From contig NZ_JAULSA010000009.1 of assembly GCF_030518235.1 (NCBI RefSeq), forward strand, positions 157,950-221,949: DNA of 64,000 nucleotides, written 5' to 3'. Below, in pieces: positions 36,941 to 45,833 of this stretch. Position numbers and translations under genes: made by a program. Each line of letters opens with the position of its first letter. The first letter of the stretch is position 1. The notes below the pieces were generated by a model. It had not been told where the DNA came from, did not search any database, and saw only the letters and a program-made list of their open reading frames with translations. Source of the DNA: Saccharibacillus sp. CPCC 101409 (GTDB lineage Bacteria; Bacillota; Bacilli; Paenibacillales; Paenibacillaceae).

Positions 36941-39748
36941 GTGGGAAAGTTTTCGCGGTTGAAGTCTAAGGGAATGAAGGCTGCGCTGGCGCTATCTATG
37001 GTGGCGACGATCGAAACGGGATTGTTCGCGGTTCAACCGGTATCGGCGGAGACGGCAAGCGATCCGGCGCCGTTTATCAATGCGAAGATTGTCAACGAAA
37101 ACGCCGGCAAAAAAGTGCTGTTCGACAACACGCACGCCCAGACGGCGGGCGCGGCGGACTGGGTCATCGACGGCGGCTTCTCGGACTTTGGCAACGGAAT
37201 CGCCGGGGACGGCTATTACGTCAAAGAGCTGCGCAAGACTGCGCCGATTACGCTGGCCGATCTGTCGGATTACGACGTCTTCGTGATTGCGGAGCCGAAC
37301 GTGCCGTACAAGACGAGCGAGCAGGCGGCCATGCTTCAATACGTGCAGCAGGGCGGAAGCATTTTCTTTATCGGCGACCACTATAACGCGGACCGCAACA
37401 AGAACCGCTGGGACGGCTCGGAAGCGATCAACGGCTACCGCCGCGGCGCCTGGACCGATCCGGCCAAAGGCATGAGCACGGAAGAGCGCAATTCCGCGGC
37501 GATGCAGGGCGTGGAAAGCTCCGACTGGCTGGCCGACAACTTCGGCGTGCGCTTCCGCTACAACGCGCTCGGCGATATCAACGCGAACAATATCGTGGCT
37601 CCCGATCAGGCATTCGGCATCACCGAAGGCGTGAGCAGCGTGGCCATGCACGCCGGCTCCACGCTGGCGATCATCGATCCGGAGAAAGCCAAAGGCATCG
37701 TATACCTGCCGAAAACGAACCAGGCCTGGGGCAATGCGGTCGACCAGGGCGTCTATAACGGCGGCGGCCTCGAAGAAGGCCCTTACGTGGCCGTCTCCAA
37801 GGTCGGTCTGGGCAAAGCGGCGTTCATCGGCGATTCTTCGCCGGTCGAAGACGCTTCGCCGAAGTATCTGCGCGAAGAAACCGGCGCGAAGAAAACGACT
37901 TACGACGGCTTCAAGGAAGTCGACGACGGTACGCTGCTGCTGAATGTGATCGACTGGCTGGCGGATCAGGAAAGCTACACCAGCCTGACCCAGGTCGAGA
38001 ACCTGACGCTCGATCAGCCGACGCAGCTGCTGGCGTTCGAGGAGCCTTCGGCTTCGACCGAACCTCAGGCCGAACCTTGGGCGGCTCCGGCGGCCGGCTA
38101 CAAATGGTGGGACGCTTCGACGTTCAAGCCGGGCTCTTACGGTTCGACCGTTTCGGTCTCGAACCCGGAATACAGCCTGGTGCACCAGGATCCGCTGCCG
38201 AACGCGGAGCAGTTCCAGATCCGCGTCCAGCTCGACAACCTGGCGCCTAACGCGACGCTGTCCGGCTACAGCGCCGGCATCTACGTAACCGGAGGCACAC
38301 AGGTCGCCATGATCCAGAACGCGGACGGTACCTGGCCGACTTCGTACGGCTACAGCCAGACGTTCAGCGTAACGGCCGATGCCAACGGCTTCGCTTACAA
38401 AGACCTGAACGTGCGCATCAAGCCGGGTTCCAGCGGCGCCGCGAGCCTGCGCCTGCGCCAGAACGGCACGAACCTGCTGACCAAGAGCGTCACGCTGGCG
38501 AATGTGCCGGCGCAGCCGCTGCCGGAAGTCGAAGAGCCGGGCAGCCAGATTCCGGAGCTGAGCACAATCTCTTCGGCCCGCACGCAGTCCGAAGGCACGG
38601 TCGTGACGCTTGAAGGCGTCGTAACGACCGAGCCGGGCGCTTTCGGCGGCCAGGCTTTCTATCTCCAGGACGAAACAGGCGGGATCTACGTTTACCAGAG
38701 CCAGAGCGGATTTCATCAGGGGGACAAGATCCGCGTAACGGCTCCGCTGGCGCTGTACAACTCCGAGCTGGAACTTACGACGCCGGTGGCGATCGAGAAG
38801 ACCGGAACAGCCGATCTGCCGGCTCCGGCAGCCGCAGAGGCGGTAACGGCCGCCAATCAGGGCCAGCTGATCCAACTGAAGAACGTAACGGTGGAGAATG
38901 TGGTTTCCGCAACGCCGACGGGATCGTTTGAATTCGACGCCGTATCGGACAACGGAACGACGCATGTCCGCGTCGACGGCCGCACCGGCCTGACGCAGAG
39001 CCAATTTACTTTCTCCGCAGGCGATAAAGTCGATATTACGGGCATAGCCGCCATTTTCAAAGACGTGTTCCAACTCAAACCGCGCGGCGCGGCCGATATC
39101 GTCGAAGCCGCCGGCGTGGAAGAGCCTCCGGTGGACGGACCGGCGACCGCCGCTCCGGGCAAGCCGGTCCTGATGGACGACAACGGCCACGATAACGGTC
39201 TTCGGGACGGCAGCTACAACGTCATCATGAATCTGTGGTGGGGCAACAACGGTTCTTCGTACAAACTGTACGAAGAAGGCCAGCTGATCAGCAGCGGTTC
39301 GCTGAAAGACGCTTCCCCGAACGCGCAGCAGGTCGTCGTTCCGGTGACCGGCAAGAAAAACGGTACGTATAATTACGTCGTCGAGCTGACCAACCGCTTC
39401 GGCACGAGCAAGAGCGAGCAGCTGAAAGTCAAAGTAACCGACGCTTCGCCAGGCGAAGGCGTATTGTCCGACGACAACTGGGACGGCGACGGCAGCTACA
39501 AAGTGACGATGAATCTGTGGTGGGGAACGAATGCTACCCAGTACGAATTGTACGAGAACGGCAAACTCATCGATACGCAGGATCTGACGGCGGCAACGCC
39601 GGCGGCTCAGCGCGCCGTGACCGAGATTGCCGGCAAAGCTCCGGGCATCTACGCGTATAAAGCCGTCCTGAAAAATGCGGCCGGCGAAACCGACACTTCG
39701 GTTCTGCGGGTGAAAGTGAATACCCTCAAACAGCAGCACGCTTCGTAA
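36941..39748 (+). CDS. Large secreted multidomain protein (GATase-like, OB-fold, two WWG repeats)
   Basis: 935 residues with a signal peptide (about 1-36, V-S-A-E). Residues 55-360 form a DUF4350/glutamine-amidotransferase-like region (V-L-F-D-N-T-H-A-Q, Y-D-V-F-V-I-A-E-P-N, G-G-S-I-F-F-I-G-D-H). A beta-sandwich follows (390-525), then a nucleic-acid-binding OB-fold of the YhcR type (about 540-725). Two C-terminal repeats (about 740-830, 845-930) share D-G-S-Y-x-V-x-M-N-L-W-W-G-x-N, a module common in secreted chitinases and related enzymes. An extracellular nuclease or polysaccharide-active protein is plausible; no catalytic triad is evident. GTG 36941 follows AGGAGG. Confidence 0.75.
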   Translation: MGKFSRLKSKGMKAALALSMVATIETGLFAVQPVSAETASDPAPFINAKIVNENAGKKVLFDNTHAQTAGAADWVIDGGFSDFGNGIAGDGYYVKELRKTAPITLADLSDYDVFVIAEPNVPYKTSEQAAMLQYVQQGGSIFFIGDHYNADRNKNRWDGSEAINGYRRGAWTDPAKGMSTEERNSAAMQGVESSDWLADNFGVRFRYNALGDINANNIVAPDQAFGITEGVSSVAMHAGSTLAIIDPEKAKGIVYLPKTNQAWGNAVDQGVYNGGGLEEGPYVAVSKVGLGKAAFIGDSSPVEDASPKYLREETGAKKTTYDGFKEVDDGTLLLNVIDWLADQESYTSLTQVENLTLDQPTQLLAFEEPSASTEPQAEPWAAPAAGYKWWDASTFKPGSYGSTVSVSNPEYSLVHQDPLPNAEQFQIRVQLDNLAPNATLSGYSAGIYVTGGTQVAMIQNADGTWPTSYGYSQTFSVTADANGFAYKDLNVRIKPGSSGAASLRLRQNGTNLLTKSVTLANVPAQPLPEVEEPGSQIPELSTISSARTQSEGTVVTLEGVVTTEPGAFGGQAFYLQDETGGIYVYQSQSGFHQGDKIRVTAPLALYNSELELTTPVAIEKTGTADLPAPAAAEAVTAANQGQLIQLKNVTVENVVSATPTGSFEFDAVSDNGTTHVRVDGRTGLTQSQFTFSAGDKVDITGIAAIFKDVFQLKPRGAADIVEAAGVEEPPVDGPATAAPGKPVLMDDNGHDNGLRDGSYNVIMNLWWGNNGSSYKLYEEGQLISSGSLKDASPNAQQVVVPVTGKKNGTYNYVVELTNRFGTSKSEQLKVKVTDASPGEGVLSDDNWDGDGSYKVTMNLWWGTNATQYELYENGKLIDTQDLTAATPAAQRAVTEIAGKAPGIYAYKAVLKNAAGETDTSVLRVKVNTLKQQHAS

Positions 39749-39782
39749 AGCTTGCTTATCTCTGAGCAGTACCGAGAAAAAC

Positions 39783-39828
39783 AAACCGGCGCTATCATTT
39801 GATCCCAAATGATAGCGCCGGTTTTTCT
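39783..39828. terminator. Very strong terminator
   Basis: A 19-bp perfect stem from AAACCGGCGCTATCATTTG (39783-39801), loop ATCC, and its complement to 39824, then T-run. Confidence 0.9.
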
Positions 39829-40089
39829 TTGCGCGCACGCAAGAGTAATTCGGAATTTTATTTTAAAACAGATATTTTTTATAAACCGGCAAGCCGATTT
39901 CCAATTATTAAGCCTGATATATCAATGTTTTTGATTTCTTTTGAAACCATTGGTTTTTCTAACGATAAGGCATTGAAAGATAATCGAAATATGCTATTCT
40001 GAGCTAAATAACCGGTTCTGCCAGTCCGCTTTGCCTGCTGTTCGTAAATAAGAACCGCTGTTATAATAAATCAAACGGAGCTGATCAGG

Positions 40090-40854
40090 TTGGAGCTGCT
40101 GGACCCGTACACGGACAAAGACGCTCCGCAAGAGAAACAGTCGATTCTCGATATTCGAGCCAAAACGATTGAAGGCGAACTTATCAATGTGGAGATGCAG
40201 CTGTTCAATCAATTCGATATGGAGAAAAGAACGTTGTATTACTGGAGTAAACAGTATTCAGGCCAGCTGCTTCGCGGTCAAACTTACGATATGCTCAAAC
40301 GCTGCATCACAATCAATATTGTCAATTTCTCTTTACTTGATAATGAACTTTACCATAACGTTTTCCATTTAAGCGAAGATCGGACCGGGATTCCACTTAC
40401 GGACGATATCGAAATTCATTTTCTGGAACTCACCAAGCTTAGCGCAGAGACGGTCGTCGTAAAGGACGCGGGGCTTGCAAACTGGCTGCTTTTTTTGAAA
40501 AATGCGAAAGATGCGGACAAATCCCAACTGGAGGTGCTGAGCATGAGCGAACCGAAACTGGACAAAGCGCTGGATACGCTGGAAGTGTTGAGTCAGGACG
40601 AAGAAGCTCGTCAGCGTTATTACGACCGGCAGAAGTTTCTGATGGACGAAGCTTCGCGAATCAAAGCTGCGCGTACGGCCGAATCCCGCGGCCTTGAAAA
40701 AGGCATAGAGCTGGGCAGAGCCCAAGGCGAAAAAGAAGGCAAAAAAGTGGTGGCGCTCGGCATGCTGGGAATGGATCTCGACGAGCAGATCATAGCCAAA
40801 GCGACCGGTCTGGAACTGGAGGAAATCCGCAATCTGCGCGGCGATAACCGGTAA
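40090..40854 (+). pseudogene. Rpn-family PD-(D/E)XK nuclease/transposase, N-terminus lost
   Basis: 254 codons remain open. It begins at the family's internal L-L-D-P-Y-T-D-K-D and continues through the nuclease core S-I-L-D-I-R-A-K-T and I-N-V-E-M-Q-L-F (Asp, Glu-x-Gln), K-R-T-L-Y-Y-W, and the C-terminal helix with E-K-G-I-E-L-G-R. Full-length Rpn proteins have another 50-70 residues with the F-K-x-x-F-G motif before this. Upstream in frame, the codons from 40048 read like family sequence but end at TAA 40045-40047. TTG 40090 has a poor ribosome site. TATAAT sits at 40063-40068. Rpn proteins promote RecA-independent recombination; this copy is probably inactive. Confidence 0.65.
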
Positions 40855-40939
40855 GCCGGACGACGCTTTAAGAAATTGGCGATTGTTTGGTCTCTTCTTC
40901 TTCGGGTAAAGGAAGGTACAAGGGAAGAAGGAGGAGATC

Positions 40940-41938
40940 ATGATGGACCGAATTTATCGCAGACCGAACAAAACCGACGATTCCGAATTCATGAGCCGCG
41001 CTTCCAATCGTAGATGGATGAAGCTGGGTCCCGCCGTGCTGGTCGCGGCGCTGGCTCTGAACGGCTGTGGAACGTCGCCCGGCAACGCCCCGGACGAAGC
41101 GAACGCCCCGTCCGACGCGGCAACCGAAGACGGCGGCGCGCACGGAGCGGCCGCGGGCACCGGCGAACAGCCGGATGCGGCGGCAAGCGCCGAAATAGAA
41201 AAAGAACCGGCGGACAATTCCGCCGGCGGCTCGAACGATTCCGAGTCGACGCCGGCGGACGATTCGAAGGAAGGCGATCAGCCGGACAGCAACGCCGCCG
41301 ATCCGGAAGGCGTCGTCGATCAGGTGCGCGCGCAGTTGAAACTCGCGGACGCCGAGCTGCCGACGAAGTTCGAGCTGGCGGAAGGCAAATATCTGACCGC
41401 TTCGATCGAGAAAAACGAGGAAAATGCGTTCAATGTCGTGTTCTACGAAACGGAAGAGCCGGTTCCGGTGGACGACGATTCGTTGAACCCGGACGAATCG
41501 ACGCCGATCCTTGCGATCTATAACGCCGAAACGTACGACGATCCGACAAGTGTGAAAGACATCTTTTTCGATGCCGGCGATCTCGACAATATCCCGCAGG
41601 AGATGGCGGTGGATCTGGGACACGATATCGTCGGGATGCAGGAAGGCGCTGCCGGCACGCAGTACCTGAGCTGGAAAGAAGGGCGCTGGGTGCTTCAAGT
41701 TAAGTCGCTCAGCTTAGACGAAATGGATCAGCCGGGCATCGCGAAGAAAATGGTCGATTACCTGGAAGGGCATTCGCTGCCCGCTCCGGACGATGCCGGA
41801 CGGGTGCGGGCGGAATATGCCGAAGGCGGCGACCGCGTGCGCAATCTGGTGGCCTGGAACAAAGGCGACGTCGTCTATCAGATCGATACCGATCATGTGC
41901 CGCTGGAAGCCCTGGCGATGGCTGTATCGGTTAAATAG
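40940..41938 (+). CDS. Lipoprotein of unknown function
   Basis: 332 residues. A long basic N-region precedes a hydrophobic core and lipobox L-N-G-C (Cys near 43), then about 70 residues of Asp/Glu/Ala/Ser-rich linker. The folded domain (about 125-332) has no recognised family; it contains S-W-K-E-G-R-W-V-L-Q-V and ends W-N-K-G-D-V-V-Y-Q-I-D-T-D, a beta-rich pattern seen in DUF4367-like extracytoplasmic domains. GGAGGAG precedes ATG 40940. Function not assigned. Confidence 0.75.
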   Translation: MMDRIYRRPNKTDDSEFMSRASNRRWMKLGPAVLVAALALNGCGTSPGNAPDEANAPSDAATEDGGAHGAAAGTGEQPDAAASAEIEKEPADNSAGGSNDSESTPADDSKEGDQPDSNAADPEGVVDQVRAQLKLADAELPTKFELAEGKYLTASIEKNEENAFNVVFYETEEPVPVDDDSLNPDESTPILAIYNAETYDDPTSVKDIFFDAGDLDNIPQEMAVDLGHDIVGMQEGAAGTQYLSWKEGRWVLQVKSLSLDEMDQPGIAKKMVDYLEGHSLPAPDDAGRVRAEYAEGGDRVRNLVAWNKGDVVYQIDTDHVPLEALAMAVSVK

Positions 41939-41974
41939 ATCGGGGGAGTTTCCAAGCGGGAATTTCCATCCAAT

Positions 41975-42004
41975 AAAAGCATCGGCAGCCGCCGGTGCTT
42001 TTTG
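41975..42004 (+). terminator. Intrinsic terminator
   Basis: AAAGCATCGGC and GCCGGTGCTTT arms around AGCC, with a T-run. Confidence 0.75.
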
Positions 42005-42157
42005 TCGCACGCTCTCATCGGGTTCCGGCTGCCGCATTTCCCGCCCCGGCTGCCGCCGCGCTTTTTGCCTCGACTTTGCTTCAAAGCCGGCGCCGATGGT
42101 AGGATAAAAAAACAAGTCTGCCGGCTGTACGGCGGACGGATAACGGGGGACAACGGT

Positions 42158-43282
42158 ATGGCAGCATTCAACGTATTCGACGTTTCGGCCGCGCTGATCG
42201 AACGTATCCGGCGGGATTACGCCGACGATGTAGCGATCGCCGCTTATTACGGTTCTTATTTGGACGGTACGGCGACGGAGCGCTCCGATCTCGATTTTTT
42301 CTTTATTCCGGCGACGCCGGCCGGCCATAAAGCCGGACTTGCATTTATTCTGAATGGAATCAGCTTCGATTTCTGGCCGATCAGCTGGGAGCGGGCGGGC
42401 TGCATGGCGCGAATGGAAGACGCCAAAGCCGGCATCCTGGCCGACTGCAAGCTGCTGTACGTCCGTTCGGACGAAGACCTGGAGCGTTTCAATCAGCTGA
42501 AACACCAGCTTAAAGACATACGTTCCTTCGAAGGAGACGCCGAATTTGCCAGCCGCGCCCGGCAGCGTTTGAACGATGCCTATCCTTGCCTGTACGAGCT
42601 GCGGCGCGGCGGAGCGGGGCAGGAACTTTCCTTATGCCGGCAGATGGCTTTCGAAGTCATGGCACCGGCGCTAGAAGCGCTGGCGCTGCTCAACCGGACG
42701 ACTTATAACAAAGGCTGGGGCCGCAATTTGTCGCAGATGTTCGACTTTGCGATTCGTCCCGAAAAGTTCGAAGCGACGTTGGAACTCATCTTGCGCAGCG
42801 CGAATATTCCCGAAGTGATCGCCGCCTGCGAGCGGCTGGTCGACGAGGTCGCGGAACTGATTCGGCGTCAGCTGGCGCGGTATGAGACAGAACCCGATTA
42901 CCCGCAGCGTGGCGAAGGATTTTTTGAAGAGTTCAAAGGCATACTGGACAAAGTGCAGTCCGCCTGCGAACGCCGCGATTACGAGCTGGCGTTCTTCTCG
43001 GCGGTCCAGGCCGACAGCGAGCTGAACCGCTTTCTCGTGTTCTGCGAAACGGGAACCTGGAAATTCGGCCGCATCGCTGCCGAAGAAGGAAGAAAGATCG
43101 CCGAACGCGCCAAACTTCCGGCGCTGACCCCGCTGCTGGACCCGGACAATCTGTTCGCCCTGCAATCCGCCGCCCATATGCTGGAGACCTTTCTCGAACG
43201 TTATCTGCGCGAACAAGGCGTCGAAATCCGCAGATTCGACAACCTTGAGCCGTTCCGCCGGTTTCTGCTGGACACGGAATAA
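42158..43282 (+). CDS. Nucleotidyltransferase-domain protein
   Basis: 374 residues. Residues 20-60 carry the polymerase-beta-type nucleotidyltransferase signature Y-Y-G-S-Y-L-D-G-T-A-T-E-R-S-D-L-D-F-F-F (G-S, then D-x-D). The rest is helical, with no second known domain. The layout resembles aminoglycoside or small-molecule nucleotidyltransferases, but the substrate is unknown. ATG 42158 follows ACGGGGG. The longer frame to 42002 overlaps the previous terminator and is rejected. Confidence 0.75.
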   Translation: MAAFNVFDVSAALIERIRRDYADDVAIAAYYGSYLDGTATERSDLDFFFIPATPAGHKAGLAFILNGISFDFWPISWERAGCMARMEDAKAGILADCKLLYVRSDEDLERFNQLKHQLKDIRSFEGDAEFASRARQRLNDAYPCLYELRRGGAGQELSLCRQMAFEVMAPALEALALLNRTTYNKGWGRNLSQMFDFAIRPEKFEATLELILRSANIPEVIAACERLVDEVAELIRRQLARYETEPDYPQRGEGFFEEFKGILDKVQSACERRDYELAFFSAVQADSELNRFLVFCETGTWKFGRIAAEEGRKIAERAKLPALTPLLDPDNLFALQSAAHMLETFLERYLREQGVEIRRFDNLEPFRRFLLDTE

Positions 43283-43407
43283 ACGACAGGTCGCATTTCC
43301 GCAGCCGCAAACCCAAATCCAAACCGCAAAAACAAAATCGAAAAACCGCGGAATTATTTTCCGCGGTGAATATGTTGGAAAAGTCCGTTTTGATAAATAG
43401 CTGCATA

Positions 43408-43532
43408 AGCGGAGAGAGAAATTCAGTGAAGGAACGATAGTGATCGCCTTTGAAATCGGGAAGAGTCCACTTTAAAATCCAATCAGTCTTCCCGATTTCA
43501 ACACGCGACCGGAACGAATTTCTCTCGCAGCC
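43408..43532. repeat. Structured palindromic repeat, copy B
   Basis: Outer perfect stem GAGAGAAATTC (43414-43424) with GAATTTCTCTC (43516-43526). Inner perfect 14-bp stem TGAAATCGGGAAGA (43451-43464) with TCTTCCCGATTTCA (43487-43500). The junction carries TCGCC and GCGACC. Apical loop contains CCAATCAG, shared with copy C. Confidence 0.9.
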
Positions 43533-43570
43533 TTTACAGCTTCTTTACGAATAGGACTTTATCAACACCA

Positions 43571-43599
43571 ACCGCGGAATTCACTTCCGCGGTTTTTTC
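43571..43599 (+). terminator. Terminator after the nucleotidyltransferase gene
   Basis: Nine-bp stem ACCGCGGAA / TTCCGCGGT followed by six T residues. The nucleotidyltransferase transcript would include structured repeat copy B. Confidence 0.8.
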
Positions 43600-43626
43600 G
43601 CATGTAAAAACCATCCTCAAATACGA

Positions 43627-43666
43627 TTGACAGTTATGTACATAATGTATATATTGAACATATACA
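43627..43666 (+). promoter_or_regulatory. Promoter with two palindromes for the GntR/ABC operon
   Basis: TTGACA at 43627-43632, 17 bases, TATATT at 43650-43655. A perfect palindrome TTATGTACATAA (43634-43645) lies in the spacer, and TGTATAT (43646-43652) is inverted as ATATACA (43660-43666) across the -10. Both are placed for autorepression by the GntR gene downstream. Confidence 0.75.
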
Positions 43667-43720
43667 AAGTGCTCGATGGCGGATTCTACTCCACCAACGC
43701 CAGGCACAGGGAGGACAGCC

Positions 43721-44101
43721 ATGAATATCCTGATTTCCAATTCGTCCGGCGAACCTATTTATGCGCAGATCGTCGCCCAGATCCGGCAGTCTATTATACA
43801 GGGAGAGCTCGAAGCGGGCGCGGCACTTCCGTCGATCCGGCAGCTGGCGAAAAATTTGCAGATCAGCGTCATTACCACCAAGCGGGCTTACGAAGAACTG
43901 GAGCGCGAAGGGCTGATCGATTCAATGGTCGGAAAAGGATCGTTCGTCTCCGGCATCAATCGGGAATTCATTCGCGAACAGCGGCTCAAAGCGCTGGAAG
44001 CCAAGCTGGCCGAGGCGGCGGAAGAAAGCCGCGCGCTGCAAATCGGCAGGGACGAGCTGCTGCATATGCTGTCCATGATCTACGAGGGGGAAGAGTCATG
44101 A
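43721..44101 (+). CDS. GntR-family regulator, YtrA subfamily
   Basis: 126 residues: a winged-helix domain (about 10-75; I-Y-A-Q-I-V-A-Q-I-R, L-P-S-I-R-Q-L-A-K-N-L-Q-I-S) and a short helical C-terminal dimerisation tail, the YtrA layout. YtrA-type proteins repress linked ABC transporter genes, usually induced by cell-envelope stress. GGGAGGA precedes ATG 43721, and the stop overlaps the next ATG (ATGA), so translation is coupled to the ATPase gene. Confidence 0.88.
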   Translation: MNILISNSSGEPIYAQIVAQIRQSIIQGELEAGAALPSIRQLAKNLQISVITTKRAYEELEREGLIDSMVGKGSFVSGINREFIREQRLKALEAKLAEAAEESRALQIGRDELLHMLSMIYEGEES

Positions 44102-44967
44102 GTGAAGCGGTTAAAGTTTCGGACGTCGGCAAGCGTTACGGTTCGTTTGAACTGCAAGGAATCGATTTTAGCGTACGGCAGGGCTTTATCACCGGTTTGA
44201 TCGGACCGAACGGCTCGGGCAAAAGCACGCTGATTCGCATGATGATGCAGATGGTCCGTCCGGACAGCGGCAGTATCGAACTGTTTGGGCACCGGCTGGC
44301 CGGCGAATCGGCGCAGCTGCGCGAGCGGATCGGTTACGTATCGGACGAGAACTATTTCTACGATCATCTGACCATCAAGCGGATGAAAAAGATTCTGTCG
44401 CCGTTTTACGGCAGCTGGGACGAGGAGAAGTTTCGCGGTTATCTGGAACGGTTCGAGCTGTCCGAGAACAAGAAGATCAAAGAATTGTCCAAAGGCATGA
44501 AGATGAAGTTCTCGCTCGCCGTCGCCCTGTCGCATTCCGCCGATCTGCTGATTATGGACGAACCGACGGCGGGCCTCGACCCGGTGTTCCGGCGCGAACT
44601 GCTGGACCTTTTGACCGAGGAGATCCAGGACGACACGCGTTCGATCCTGTTCTCCAGCCATATCACAAACGACCTTGATCGGATCGCCGACTATATCGTG
44701 TTCGTCAATAAAGGCCGGCTCGTATTCGACGAAACCAAAGACGATGTGCTGGAACGGCATGTGCTGGTCAAAGGCGGCAAAGAGCTGCTGGACGACGATG
44801 TGCGCGGGCTGTTTACCGGAATCCGGGAGACGGACGTCGGTTTCGAAGGACTGGTCTCCGACCGCGCGGCGGCTCAGCGGGCTTTCGGCGATCTGGCGCT
44901 GCTGGAGCGGCCGTCGCTGGAGGAGATCGTGTATTTTACAAGCAAAGGAGCGGCCGCGTATGTCTAA
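44098..44967 (+). CDS. ABC transporter ATPase
   Basis: 289 residues. Walker A G-P-N-G-S-G-K-S-T, signature region L-S-K-G-M-K-M-K (a variant of LSGGQ usual in this YtrB/EcsA-like group), Walker B L-L-I-M-D-E-P-T-A-G-L-D-P and the H-loop S-S-H-I-T. It energises the ABC-2 permease encoded next. Four-base overlap with the regulator and eight-base overlap with the permease show one translationally coupled operon. Confidence 0.9.
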   Translation: MSEAVKVSDVGKRYGSFELQGIDFSVRQGFITGLIGPNGSGKSTLIRMMMQMVRPDSGSIELFGHRLAGESAQLRERIGYVSDENYFYDHLTIKRMKKILSPFYGSWDEEKFRGYLERFELSENKKIKELSKGMKMKFSLAVALSHSADLLIMDEPTAGLDPVFRRELLDLLTEEIQDDTRSILFSSHITNDLDRIADYIVFVNKGRLVFDETKDDVLERHVLVKGGKELLDDDVRGLFTGIRETDVGFEGLVSDRAAAQRAFGDLALLERPSLEEIVYFTSKGAAAYV

Positions 44968-45598
44968 TATCGCTTACTTGATCCGCAAAGATATCCTGCT
45001 CGTTTATCGCTATATGCTGGTGCTGATTCCGCTATTGGGGTATATGGCTTTTCTTCAAACAGGCGGGTTTATGTATTACGCGGTTCTGCCGTCGGCGATG
45101 ATGCTGATTACCGCCTGCACGCTCGAAATTCAGCCGGCGAATCAGCGCTTTATCGCAAGTCTTCCCGTCAGCCGCCGCCGGATCGTACTGGCCAGATACG
45201 CAAGCGTTCTTCCTTATACCCTGATCGGAATTGCACTGGGTCTCATGATGAAAATAGTCGCGGAACTGCTGGGACAACCGATATCGGCCGTTCACTGGCA
45301 GGAATCCGTCGCGGTGCTCGGGATCAACCTGCTGCTCGCCTCTGTGTTTCTCCCGCTCTACTATTGGCTGGGACCGAAAGGCATGCAGGCCGTCCGGCTC
45401 GCATTCATTGTACTGGTCATCGTCGGCAGCACCACGTTTGGTTATCTGCTGAAAGATTCGCTCACCATGCAGCGCTGGATTAACGACGGCGTCTGGCGCG
45501 CAGCGCCCGGACTTTTGATCGCCATGCTTTCGATTGTCCTGCTGCTGATCTTGTCGCTGCTTCTATCGTGGCGGCTGTATGAACGAAGAGATGTATAA
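44960..45598 (+). CDS. ABC-2 type permease
   Basis: 212 residues with about six membrane segments. The N-terminus I-A-Y-L-I-R-K-D-I-L-L-V-Y-R-Y and the loop S-L-P-V-S-R-R-R-I-V-L-A-R-Y are typical of small ABC-2 permeases paired with GntR/YtrA regulators. ATG 44960 overlaps the ATPase stop by eight bases and has AAGGAG upstream. The substrate is unknown; related systems protect against cell-wall antibiotics. A second permease gene was evidently present downstream but is now truncated. Confidence 0.85.
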   Translation: MSNIAYLIRKDILLVYRYMLVLIPLLGYMAFLQTGGFMYYAVLPSAMMLITACTLEIQPANQRFIASLPVSRRRIVLARYASVLPYTLIGIALGLMMKIVAELLGQPISAVHWQESVAVLGINLLLASVFLPLYYWLGPKGMQAVRLAFIVLVIVGSTTFGYLLKDSLTMQRWINDGVWRAAPGLLIAMLSIVLLLILSLLLSWRLYERRDV

Positions 45599-45653
45599 AC
45601 GCTTCAACCCATAGTCGAGAAGATCGTACAGCCGCGTAAAGGAGGGACGAGCG

Positions 45654-45833
45654 ATGCGGAATATCGTGTATCTGGTCCGTAAAGATGTGCTGATGAGCTA
45701 TCCTTATCTGCTGATGATGCTTCCTATCCGCCAAGCTTGTACATTCACCGAGAACTTTAACCGCTGCCGTCCCTCCGAACGAAACGAAGAACCGCTTTTC
45801 GCGAAACGCTTTTCCTTCCACAACGAAGTTTGA
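45654..45833 (+). pseudogene. Truncated second ABC-2 permease
   Basis: With a perfect site AAAGGAGGG and ATG 45654, the first 24 codons (N-I-V-Y-L-V-R-K-D-V-L-M-S-Y-P-Y-L-L-M-M-L-P) closely parallel the start of the preceding permease. Then similarity stops at about 45726, and an unrelated, polar tail runs to TGA 45831-45833. The remaining 180 or so codons of a permease are missing. The break lies 100 bases from structured repeat copy C. Read-through yields at most a 59-residue peptide. Confidence 0.75.

Larger units (their letters stand above)
43339..43599. repeat. Inverted repeat bracket of duplicated terminator hairpins around copy B
   Basis: ACCGCGGAA...TTCCGCGGT hairpins occur at about 43344-43366 and 43571-43593. 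The left one has its A-run outside and the right its T-run outside. The arms continue inward (AAAGTCC inverted as GGACTTT), giving imperfect inverted arms of about 45 bases around the structured repeat. Confidence 0.75.

Noticed and set aside
36992..39838. A 948-codon open frame on the minus strand
   Set aside because: It lies wholly opposite the secreted protein gene, has Arg/His-rich low-complexity translation with no domain, and no ribosome site; it is a by-product of GC-rich codon use.
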